Assembly: GCA_910588885.1 (NCBI GenBank)
Contig: CAJUSQ010000134.1
Location: forward strand, 1 to 5,176
Direction of reading: 5' to 3'
Length of the DNA: 5,176 nt
Source: an uncultured Lachnospiraceae bacterium
GTDB lineage: Bacteria > Bacillota > Clostridia > Lachnospirales > Lachnospiraceae
Made by a program: the position numbers and the translations under genes. Shown piece by piece: positions 1-5,176 of the stretch; positions within the stretch are counted from its first letter, which is position 1; each line of letters starts with the position of its first letter. Below the pieces are notes generated by a model, which did no database searches, had not been told where the DNA came from, and saw nothing but the letters and a program-made list of their open reading frames with translations.

Positions 1-379
1 CGTAGCCCATCCCCACAAAGATGCGTTCCACTTCATCTAAGGCAATGGTATTGGGATGACGATGCCCGACCAGGTTTTTCTTTGCCGGAAGGGTTACGTC
101 AATAACTTCCTTTTTCAGCCGGATTTCCCGTTCCGCCGCTTCCATTTTCTCTTTTGTCTCTTCAATCAAAGCTTCTATGCTCTGGCGCGTTTCGTTGACC
201 AGCTGGCCCACCAGGGGACGTTCCTCCGGAAGCACATCCTTCATGCTCTTTAACACCGCCGTCAGTTCCCCTTTTTTCCCAAGGAATGCGACTCTTACCT
301 CATTCAGCTTCGCCAGCCCATTGGAATTTTCAATTTCACGAATTGCATTTGCCTTGATCTGCTCCAGTTTTTCTTTCAT
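1..379 (-). CDS. pheS: Phenylalanine--tRNA ligase alpha subunit, N-terminal part (3' end outside window)
   Basis: PheS forms the catalytic half of the alpha2beta2 enzyme that charges tRNA-Phe in the cytoplasm. The window holds the first 126 codons. Residues 1-90 are highly charged and helical, matching the family's N-terminal antiparallel coiled-coil arm that contacts tRNA, with the conserved LGKKGELT (33-40) and PEERP (51-55) stretches. The segment GHRHPN at 105-110, followed by a conserved helix ending in FVGMGY (121-126), is the entry into the class II catalytic core; the catalytic motifs lie beyond the left edge. The start is set by AGGAG seven bases before the ATG. The gene sits directly behind a T-box leader with a Phe specifier, which independently supports the identity. 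pheT is expected downstream, outside the window. The N-terminus shows no defect. Confidence 0.96.
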   Translation of the reverse strand, partial: MKEKLEQIKANAIREIENSNGLAKLNEVRVAFLGKKGELTAVLKSMKDVLPEERPLVGQLVNETRQSIEALIEETKEKMEAAEREIRLKKEVIDVTLPAKKNLVGHRHPNTIALDEVERIFVGMGY

Positions 380-441
380 TGCATTCTCCTCTTTCTATTT
401 TTTCATGGTGTCCGTAAAGTCTTCCAAAGTACCTTCGCATT

Positions 442-579
442 TCACAGCAACATGGTTGTTCCTATGAAACAAAAAAAATCCCCATGCCATATCGGCATAG
501 GGACGAAATGCTCCGCGGTACCACCCTGCTTCCCGGCTTTCATCCGGGCGCTCTTATGCGTAACGTGCATATACGTCAT
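442..579 (-). other. Possible 45-codon leader ORF inside the T-box (unproven)
   Basis: A perfect Shine-Dalgarno GGAGG (590-586) lies six bases before an ATG at 579, just 5' of the antiterminator. The frame runs 45 codons through the T-box core and terminator to TGA at 444-442. The encoded peptide starts MTYMHVTHKS and shows no domain. Its sequence is dictated by the RNA elements it overlaps, so it may be fortuitous. It is listed because the initiation signal is as good as any in the window. I infer no function. Confidence 0.2.
471..503 (-). terminator. Intrinsic terminator of the pheS T-box leader
   Basis: The minus-strand stem UCCCUAUGCC / GGCAUGGGGA (503-494 with 488-479) gives ten pairs including one U-G, closes a five-base loop (493-489) and is followed by eight U residues (478-471). 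It lies just after the T-box core, with which its 5' side must compete. This is the off state when tRNA-Phe is charged. Confidence 0.95.
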
Positions 580-789
580 ATCTTACCTCCGTCTTCCTCT
601 GATTATCTCCCCGGGAAAATCGTTGATCCCAGGAAACAGAAAACCACTCTGCGGCCTTCGGATATGCAGCTCCGGTGTGAAATTCAGCGTCTGCCTTTCC
701 CGAAAGGACTTCCAGCCAATGATCCTCTCTCTCTTTGGGCAGTCACAAATGCTTACTGTACACCTTCTTTGCCTTTCCAATTTCTTATG
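471..789 (-). promoter_or_regulatory. T-box riboswitch (tRNA-Phe responsive) controlling pheS
   Basis: This leader senses uncharged tRNA and lets transcription read through a terminator only when charging is low. On the minus strand the 14-base T-box core AGGGTGGTACCGCG is present (complement of 514-527). Its UGGU bulge would pair with the tRNA acceptor end, and the final U suits the A73 discriminator of tRNA-Phe. Stem I is closed by GGUGU (764-760) pairing with ACACC (678-674). Its distal part carries AGAGAGAGGAUC (732-721) and AUUGGCUGGAAGUCC (720-706), typical of the AG bulge and distal loop. The specifier loop reads GAAUUUC (687-681 region), so the codon UUC (681-679), Phe, faces the anticodon, opposite an AGUA motif. 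The terminator follows at 503-471. The 5' end is placed by the promoter and is approximate. UUU one base earlier would also mean Phe. Confidence 0.95.
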
Positions 790-795
790 GCACTT

Positions 796-824
796 ATTCT
801 ATCACGTAGGAAGAAAAAGTGCAA
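796..824 (-). promoter_or_regulatory. Sigma-A-type promoter of the T-box/pheS transcript
   Basis: On the minus strand a -10 box TAGAAT (801-796, five of six consensus) lies exactly 17 bases after TTGCAC (824-819, a weak -35). The predicted start is near 789, about 25 nt before the first Stem I strand, which is the right place for a T-box leader. The promoter lies immediately beyond the stop of the nuclease remnant, so pheS is transcribed separately from yihY. Confidence 0.6.
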
Positions 825-833
825 GGATTTCTT

Positions 834-1244
834 TCAAATAAAAACCACACCTTGATTCGGCTCTAAAATTATATCATACCTTCCGAATCCACTCTCCCGA
901 TTGGATAAAATGGTATAACGCCCGGCCAATTCCACAATCAGTCCCAGCACAAATCCATGGTAAAACCGTTCCGGCTCCTGCCCGGAGGGATGCGTTCCGG
1001 TATCAAAATAGCTGAACGCCGCCATGGCCACCCGGTTCATATATTGATTCATCCCATCCAAATCTCCTGACAACAGCGCCTGTATGAACCGATGATAGGA
1101 ATCCCCACTTTCATGAAACCAATTCCGAATCATTTTTTCAAACATAATCCTTACTTCTTTGTTGGTCAAAGCCAGGGTATAATACTCTTTTCCCGAAGAC
1201 TCGTCTGACACAAATTTCACAATCTTCAAATAGCCTTTTCCATC
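834..1244 (-). pseudogene. Remnant of an AAA-ATPase-like / PD-(D/E)XK nuclease-superfamily protein
   Basis: The roughly 136 codons resemble the C-terminal nuclease domain (PDDEXK_9, formerly DUF1703) of the AAA-ATPase-like proteins that are abundant in Clostridia and usually exceed 500 residues. Recognisable blocks in order are GYLKIV, YYTLALTNKEV, FYHGFVLGL and SNRESGFGRYDIIL. The last carries the expected active-site aspartate. Homology begins right after the yihY stop with no in-frame ATG or convincing ribosome binding site. The only upstream Met codons of the open frame lie inside yihY. At the other end the frame stops after GVVFI, just where the family normally continues into the IEFK-like ExK catalytic motif. 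Both the ATPase half and the end of the nuclease are therefore missing. An active product is unlikely. A small expressed protein starting at TTG near 1229 is not excluded. Confidence 0.75.
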
Positions 1245-1245
1245 C

Positions 1246-2073
1246 CTATTTCCTCCTCCGTTTCGCCCAATGCTCCTCATAGACATCGTTTAATTCCGCA
1301 CAAATCATCAGGATGTACATACAGAAATACAGCCACAGCATCAAAAGGGCAATCGTCGTCAGGCTCCCATACATGGAAAAGCCGTTAAAATAATCCACAT
1401 ATACCGACAATCCGAAAGAAAACACAGACCAGGCCAGGGCGCAGAGAATACTGCCCGGCAGCTGGCTGCGCAGATCCGCTTTCCGGTTCGGCAGCATCTT
1501 ATACAGGATTGCAAAAAAGAATACGAAAACCGCCATCATAATCAAGGATCTTAATCTTAGGATGATTTCCGTCAGCTTCCCGATAAAGGGAAAATACTCC
1601 ATCAGAAGCCCCTGGATAATATTGCCGAACACCAAAAGGGTCAAAGCCAGCACAATCGCAATTACAAACACAAGCGTATACAGGATGGCCCGGAATCGCA
1701 GCCGGAAATAATTCCTGGTTTCCATAATATCATATACCACATTCAGGCCGTTGGACAGGTATTGGATTCCCTTTGCGGAAGCCCATATGGCCGTAATTGC
1801 TGACAAAGAGATTAATCCGGCGCTTTTAGAATATACTTCATGTATGATCGTAATTAAAAACGGCGAAATATAATCGGGCATTACCCGGTTTACGGCAGCC
1901 ATTACCATACTCTCCGTTACCGGCGTATACTGTACCAGGGAAATAAACAGCATCAGAAAGGGTATGATGGACAAAATCAGAAAAAATGCGGACTGAGCGG
2001 CAAATGCGCTGATATTGTCTTCCCTGCACTTCTTTACAAACATCCGTATAAAAGCCATTGTCTTAAAAAACAT
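1246..2073 (-). CDS. YihY/BrkB-family integral membrane protein
   Basis: This 275-residue protein belongs to the YihY/virulence factor BrkB family (once misnamed ribonuclease BN). Members are inner-membrane proteins whose function is unsettled; transport or export roles have been proposed. Six hydrophobic segments are visible at about 24-47, 84-101, 128-155, 175-195, 206-228 and 238-262, matching the family topology and length. Family-typical stretches include the YKMLPNRK block (191-198), a Pro-Gly before segment five, and MYGSLTTIALLMLWLYF running into CAELN near the end. The C-terminus is basic (KRRRK). The start is taken at 2073 because AAGGAG (2086-2081) lies seven bases before it; an in-frame ATG at 2103 would put that site inside the gene. 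It follows the SpoIID-like gene by 68 bp with no terminator, so cotranscription is likely. Confidence 0.93.
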   Translation of the reverse strand: MFFKTMAFIRMFVKKCREDNISAFAAQSAFFLILSIIPFLMLFISLVQYTPVTESMVMAAVNRVMPDYISPFLITIIHEVYSKSAGLISLSAITAIWASAKGIQYLSNGLNVVYDIMETRNYFRLRFRAILYTLVFVIAIVLALTLLVFGNIIQGLLMEYFPFIGKLTEIILRLRSLIMMAVFVFFFAILYKMLPNRKADLRSQLPGSILCALAWSVFSFGLSVYVDYFNGFSMYGSLTTIALLMLWLYFCMYILMICAELNDVYEEHWAKRRRK

Positions 2074-2141
2074 GCAACTTCTCCTTCCGCCCCGGTATCC
2101 CATACGCAGGTTTCCTGTAACACATCATACCGAACCTTCCC

Positions 2142-4358
2142 TTACCCGGACGTACCGTTATAAATATTCTCAATGGAAATATTTTGATAAAACTTCTGTA
2201 AAATCTCCGTATAGGCAAAGCCTGCCTTCGCCATGCCGTTGGCACCGTTCTGGCTCATACCGATCCCATGGCCATAGCCTCCTCCATACAGCACATAGCC
2301 CGTTTCCCCGGGCTGAACCGTAAAAGCCCCGCTGGGAAGCAGGGAAGAAACCTGGATACTGCTGCCGTTCCGATCCGTCAGGGAAGTCGCGGCCGCCCCC
2401 AGTACCCGCCGGATATTATATTCCGTAGTAAGCAGGATACTTCCGTTCTCATACAGGATCTGCAGCTTTTTCAATACGCCTCCGGCGCTGCGCTCCACCG
2501 GCTGAATTCCGGTAATATTCCCCAATTGGGATATGTCCATACTACAAATCTGACCGTTTTGATCCAGAATCTGCACATGCTCCTCCTTCACGGCCCTCCG
2601 TTCTGCTGCCGCCTGGTTCACGGCCGCCAAAAGCCCCGCCGGATCCAAGCTTGCCTGCCAGCGGAAATAAGCCGCCTCGCTGTCATAAGCCGTATAATCC
2701 CCGCTCTGTAAAAAAGCCGCAAATCCTTCTTCCCCGGACAAATCCGGCTGGTTTTCCCCGGTCAGCAGGGAGGTACTGCATAAATAACCGAAGTCTTCCG
2801 TTTCCGGCTGGTTCCAGACGCTCATATCCTGGGTCAATCCGCAGGAGGTGGAATAATAATACGCCTCCGCAACGGCGCCCTGATACATCAGCACTTCCCC
2901 TACCGTATCCCTAACTGCCAGCGTGGTCCGTTCCTCCCGTTCCTGCTTATTATACACCTGATAATTGGTGCTGTCATCCACATTTGCACCAAATCCTGCA
3001 TAATCCCCCTTGGTAAGCTGGATACATGCATAGCTTCTTGCACAAACTGCCTGGGCCCGCAGCGCTTCCGTCTCATACGAAGAGGGCATTTCACTGGGCA
3101 CCACCCCGCAGAGATAATCCTCCAAAGAAAGCTCATTGACTACACTGTACCCTTCCGGATATTTCCGAACCTCAAAGCTGCCCTGATATCCCAGGGAAAC
3201 CGGGGTCCCGGCCTCATCCGTCAGATACAGCAGCCCCGTTCCGGCCGGGTCTATCCTTAGATATCCCTCTTCCTGCCCCTGCCAGTAATCCGAAACCCGC
3301 AGCACCGTATTGGGGGCAAGGGGCTTTTTTTCCTCCAAAAACGTCACCTCCGCCCCTTCTCCGGCTACGAGATAAAGCTCCGAATAATAGGGAGCGGCGC
3401 CGTTTAACAGCAGGACGCGGATCTGCTCAATCTGGGCAGGCTCTCTTAGAATAATCCCGCAGACCTCCTTTTGTGCTACTACGAATTCCGCCATCAGATT
3501 TCCAATGACCAGCTTGGATTCGTCCAGCTGCTCCACGGTCCCATAGGTCTTGTAGACCTTCAGGCTGCCGCTGTGAGACAAGGCCCCGTAACCGGAAATC
3601 TCAATCTTTGTTTCGTCATATGCCAGAATCTTTCCCTGAATCCGGTCTTCCTTTTTATAAATAGCCGTTACGGCCCCGTCCTTCCAGTGAAAGTCACAGA
3701 TCGTATCGGTAAATGCATCCGTAAGATCCGGTACCTCAATGGACAGCTGTTCTTTTTCAAACAGGACCTCCGCCTTGCCGTCCCCGGCCTTATGTACAAA
3801 AACGTTTTCCCAGGCAAGCTCCCCGTCCAGCCTGTCCCGTACTCCAATAATGGCCCCTTCCAGGGTATATACCCGATACATCTCATACTGATTCAGATAG
3901 GAAAGCCCGCCCGCCACCGTCTCATAGCCCTTCTGGGTCAGCCATTGGTCTTCCTTGGCTTCTGCTCCCACAAACACACGTTCTTCCATAGCCACCCGGC
4001 TGTCTGCATCCAAAAGATCCACCAGCTGGTCATAGATCTCAAAAAACACCTCCCGGGATACCTGCATGAAGCCTGCCTTTTCTTCATATGAAATATATTC
4101 CTCCGCCCCCAGGAACTCTAAAAGCCCGGAAAGCTCCCGATAAGAAAGCTTCCCCTTCACAAGCCCGGAAAGCTTATCCTGCCAGCCCTCCGTATCGTAA
4201 TAGGTAAAGCTCAAAAGCGGGGCCAGCTCCCAATCCTGAACCCAATCCTCCGAAAACCCCGCCTCTTCCTTCCTGTTCACAACGGAAAGCAGTACCAGGG
4301 CTGCCGCACAAATACACACCGCCAGCACCGGAAGCAAAATCTTTTCCCTTTTTTTCAT
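2142..4358 (-). CDS. SpoIID/LytB-domain protein, probable peptidoglycan lytic transglycosylase with long N-terminal extension
   Basis: SpoIID proteins cleave peptidoglycan glycan strands stripped of stem peptides and, with SpoIIP and SpoIIM, drive engulfment of the forespore. This product has 738 residues. Residues 7-28 form a hydrophobic N-terminal anchor after MKKREK, placing the rest outside the membrane. The SpoIID/LytB region spans about 310-735. It includes ELSLEDYLCGVVPSEMP (409-425), where Glu423 aligns with the catalytic glutamate of B. subtilis SpoIID, then ALRAQAVCARSYA (432-444), YYSTSCG (501-507) and the C-terminal GGGYGHGIGMSQNGANGMA (692-710). B. subtilis SpoIID is only about 340 residues. 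The extra material here, roughly 34-300, is acidic, mixed alpha/beta and has no motif I recognise. The start at 4358 follows a weak GGGAAAAG site. The yihY-type gene follows. Whether it is the sporulation SpoIID or a paralogue cannot be settled from this window. Confidence 0.93.
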   Translation of the reverse strand: MKKREKILLPVLAVCICAAALVLLSVVNRKEEAGFSEDWVQDWELAPLLSFTYYDTEGWQDKLSGLVKGKLSYRELSGLLEFLGAEEYISYEEKAGFMQVSREVFFEIYDQLVDLLDADSRVAMEERVFVGAEAKEDQWLTQKGYETVAGGLSYLNQYEMYRVYTLEGAIIGVRDRLDGELAWENVFVHKAGDGKAEVLFEKEQLSIEVPDLTDAFTDTICDFHWKDGAVTAIYKKEDRIQGKILAYDETKIEISGYGALSHSGSLKVYKTYGTVEQLDESKLVIGNLMAEFVVAQKEVCGIILREPAQIEQIRVLLLNGAAPYYSELYLVAGEGAEVTFLEEKKPLAPNTVLRVSDYWQGQEEGYLRIDPAGTGLLYLTDEAGTPVSLGYQGSFEVRKYPEGYSVVNELSLEDYLCGVVPSEMPSSYETEALRAQAVCARSYACIQLTKGDYAGFGANVDDSTNYQVYNKQEREERTTLAVRDTVGEVLMYQGAVAEAYYYSTSCGLTQDMSVWNQPETEDFGYLCSTSLLTGENQPDLSGEEGFAAFLQSGDYTAYDSEAAYFRWQASLDPAGLLAAVNQAAAERRAVKEEHVQILDQNGQICSMDISQLGNITGIQPVERSAGGVLKKLQILYENGSILLTTEYNIRRVLGAAATSLTDRNGSSIQVSSLLPSGAFTVQPGETGYVLYGGGYGHGIGMSQNGANGMAKAGFAYTEILQKFYQNISIENIYNGTSG

Positions 4359-4380
4359 ACTTTTATCTTTTCCCTTTTTT
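4339..4380 (-). repeat. Duplicated purine-rich 16-mer spanning the SpoIID-like gene start
   Basis: On the minus strand AAAAAAGGGAAAAGAT occurs at 4380-4365 and again at 4354-4339, 26 bp apart. The first copy supplies the ribosome binding region and the second encodes the start of the protein (KKREKI). It may be a tandem duplication or shared A/G-rich composition. Confidence 0.6.
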
Positions 4381-4423
4381 ACTTTTCCTTCCCGCTTTCA
4401 AATTGAAATGTTCCAATGACATA

Positions 4424-4455
4424 AGAAGCTGCTTAAGTCCCCTTAAGCAGCTTCT
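4424..4455 (-). terminator. Perfect 14-bp hairpin between the 6S RNA and the SpoIID-like gene; possible terminator
   Basis: Bases 4424-4437 and 4442-4455 are perfectly complementary around a four-base loop. On the minus strand the loop is GGGA, a GNRA tetraloop, which favours an RNA structure read in that direction. The tail after it is UUAUGUCAUU, too poor in U for a textbook terminator. It could end read-through from the 6S promoter, cap a longer transcript, or act as an mRNA 5' structure. The 14-bp palindrome could also be a protein site. The assignment as terminator is inference. Confidence 0.4.
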
Positions 4456-4476
4456 GTCTTTCGTATCATATCTCTT

Positions 4477-4505
4477 GTGTATTTTACAATCTCTTCTTTT
4501 GTCAA
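4477..4505 (-). promoter_or_regulatory. Weak candidate promoter for the SpoIID-like gene
   Basis: A perfect -35 hexamer TTGACA (minus strand, 4505-4500) is present. The best 17-spaced -10 is only ATACAC (4482-4477), and TATGAT further on is too far away. I saw no convincing sigma-E promoter either. The gene needs a promoter here unless it is read from the 6S promoter. Confidence 0.2.
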
Positions 4506-4540
4506 ACCTTACGTAAGAATTCTTTTGTAAAATCTTTTGT

Positions 4541-4755
4541 AATCCCAAAATGCCGGTTCCTGCAATTTTGACTCCTAGCAAAGCTAGGGGGGCGTCCGCA
4601 TCCGGCCCTCTGTCTTCCGCTGACTCAAATGCCTTCTGGTACCAGCCAGAAAGCGTACGGCCTGACATACCTCCGGAGATTTAGGAATCCCATGAAAAAA
4701 AATGTAGGTTCAAAATAGCAGGGTGTCGAACATCCCAGGAATCTCGTTTCATCTA
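4541..4755 (-). ncRNA. ssrS: 6S RNA (RNA polymerase-binding regulatory RNA)
   Basis: 6S RNA mimics an open promoter and sequesters sigma-A (sigma-70) holoenzyme. The call rests on fold, size and promoter. The closing helix pairs AUUCCUGGGAUG (4742-4731) with CAUUUUGGGAUU (4552-4541), ten consecutive pairs including several G-U. An inner helix pairs CCUGCUAUUUUGA (4722-4710) with UCAAAAUUGCAGG (4571-4559), twelve of thirteen. Then comes a large central bubble (5' side about 4709-4671) with a small hairpin on its 3' side, CCUAGC-UUU-GCUAGG (4588-4574). The apical arm has GUAU/AUGC and GGCC/GGCC helices (4670-4667 with 4601-4598; 4662-4659 with 4607-4604) and a 9-bp terminal hairpin (4654-4646 with 4639-4631). 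A 3'-side bubble hairpin is typical of 6S RNA. The 5' end comes from the promoter; the 3' end is uncertain by tens of bases. A covariance-model search would decide. Confidence 0.75.
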
Positions 4756-4761
4756 AAATTG

Positions 4762-4790
4762 ATTATACTCTATTATAACCAGATAATCAA
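4762..4790 (-). promoter_or_regulatory. Strong sigma-A promoter of the 6S RNA, with AT-rich upstream element
   Basis: On the minus strand TTGATT (4790-4785) and a perfect TATAAT (4767-4762) are separated by exactly 17 bases, predicting a start near 4755, 13 nt before the closing helix of the RNA. Upstream of the -35, bases 4791-4834 are almost pure A/T with long A and T runs, resembling an UP element as found at stable-RNA promoters. Confidence 0.8.
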
Positions 4791-4840
4791 CAAAAAATTA
4801 TTTTTTTTTACAATTTTTGCAGTTATTTTTTTCCAGTGAA

Positions 4841-4865
4841 ACTCCGTCCCGGCGGGCGGCTTTTC
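4841..4865 (-). terminator. Candidate terminator of the right-hand gene
   Basis: A GC-rich inverted repeat (4844-4849 with 4854-4859, four-base loop) lies 20 bp after the stop codon at 4880. On the minus strand it has one C-A mismatch and is flanked by AAAA on the 5' side but only AGUUUC on the 3' side. On the plus strand the mismatch becomes a G-U pair and CUUUU follows. It may therefore terminate in both directions or mainly against plus-strand transcription. Confidence 0.4.
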
Positions 4866-4879
4866 CGAAGGCTTAAAGC

Positions 4880-5176
4880 TTATAAGGAATTGGCTTCATC
4901 CACGACCTTCTTGATTGCGGCAGCCGCATCCTCGGGAAGCTTATTGAAGCCGCCTTCCGCCTCGTCTAAATTGGTCACATAATTCAGTCTGTCCTGCATA
5001 CGGGCCTTTAACTGGTCGATATAGTCCTTATCATCCAGGTTGGGCACAAATCCTTCCCATTCCAGAATCTCGATATCGGAGAAGGGGCCCCATTTCTTGA
5101 ATTCGGCCTTCTTTTCCACAATCGCTTCAATGACGCCCAGCGTATCCTTCGGCTGTACTTTCTTGCCCATGAAATC
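4880..5176 (-). CDS. C-terminal 98 residues of an unrecognised soluble protein (5' end outside window)
   Basis: The frame is open to the right edge. A Met codon at 5170 has no ribosome binding site in the six bases left before the edge, and the preceding in-frame codons (Asp-Phe) continue the frame, so this is most likely the tail of a longer protein. It is strongly charged, with no membrane segment and no cysteine or histidine. Visible features are a helix around VIEAIVEKKAEFKKWG, then EILEWEGFVPNLDD, then alternating acidic and basic helical stretches, ending AAAAIKKVVDEANSL. The codon usage looks like a normal expressed gene. I cannot assign a family; enzyme C-terminal region and solute-binding protein tail are both possible. 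It is followed by a candidate terminator and then the 6S RNA promoter, so it is probably a separate transcription unit. Confidence 0.8.
   Translation of the reverse strand, partial: DFMGKKVQPKDTLGVIEAIVEKKAEFKKWGPFSDIEILEWEGFVPNLDDKDYIDQLKARMQDRLNYVTNLDEAEGGFNKLPEDAAAAIKKVVDEANSL

Noticed and set aside
56..467. Plus-strand frames of 65 and 96 codons
   Set aside because: They are the antisense shadow of pheS and its leader.
452..855. Two overlapping plus-strand frames of 129 and 123 codons
   Set aside because: They are antisense to the T-box leader and its terminator; the length reflects absence of stops, not coding.
2071..2103. ATG at 2103 as the start of the YihY-family protein
   Set aside because: It would place the good AAGGAG site inside the coding region, and the extra ten residues are not hydrophobic or family-like. 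The ATG at 2073 has correct spacing.
3471..4091. A 206-codon plus-strand open frame
   Set aside because: It is antisense to the clearly recognisable SpoIID-like gene and has no ribosome binding site or family resemblance.
4560..4620. GCAAAGCTAGGGG on the plus strand resembles part of a cyclic-di-GMP (GEMM) riboswitch
   Set aside because: The required flanking helices and the tetraloop-receptor elements are missing, and there is no plus-strand gene downstream for it to control. The bases form the 3'-side bubble hairpin of the minus-strand RNA.
4363..4668. A 101-codon minus-strand open frame as a gene
   Set aside because: Its GGAGG is one base from the ATG, its sequence is unlike any family I know, and it runs through the 6S RNA and the 14-bp hairpin. 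It is better explained as noncoding.
4723..4740. GGGATGTTCGACACCC on the minus strand resembles a tRNA T-arm
   Set aside because: No acceptor, D or anticodon arm fits upstream, and the promoter's -10 box would fall inside such a tRNA. The bases are better used in the closing helix of the 6S fold.

Overview
The window looks like a piece of chromosome from a spore-forming member of the Bacillota, class Clostridia, probably Lachnospiraceae. This is inferred from a T-box-controlled phenylalanyl-tRNA synthetase gene, a SpoIID-family engulfment hydrolase, strong AGGAG-type ribosome binding sites and AT-rich promoters between moderately GC-balanced genes. Every supported gene is on the minus strand, so transcription runs from the right end of the window to the left.

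In transcriptional order: (1) 5176-4880 is the 3' end of a gene I do not recognise, followed by a candidate terminator at about 4841-4865. (2) A near-consensus sigma-A promoter (4762-4790) behind a very AT-rich stretch drives an RNA of about 200 nt (about 4755-4541). Its two halves pair through two long helices, and it has a central bubble, a small hairpin on the 3' side of the bubble and a long apical arm. This is the architecture of 6S RNA, the RNA-polymerase-binding global regulator. (3) A leader of about 180 bp contains a perfect 14-bp hairpin with a GGGA tetraloop. (4) A 738-residue SpoIID/LytB-family protein (4358-2142) has an N-terminal membrane anchor and a long N-terminal extension. 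(5) A YihY/BrkB-family membrane protein (2073-1246) lies 68 bp further on and is probably cotranscribed with it. (6) A decayed fragment of an AAA-ATPase-like/PD-(D/E)XK nuclease protein (1244-834) has lost both ends. (7) A new promoter (819-824/796-801) starts a full T-box riboswitch (about 789-471) with a Phe (UUC) specifier and an intrinsic terminator. (8) The 5' part of pheS (379-1) runs off the left edge.

Functionally these are mostly ordinary core genes. The T-box senses uncharged tRNA-Phe and switches on pheS, presumably followed by pheT outside the window. The SpoIID-like protein probably acts on peptidoglycan during engulfment. The 6S RNA would tune sigma-A transcription as cells enter stationary phase or sporulation. 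I see no mobile element, CRISPR array or defence island. The least obvious content is the noncoding RNA in the interval 4541-4755, where a spurious 101-codon reading frame could be mistaken for a gene.
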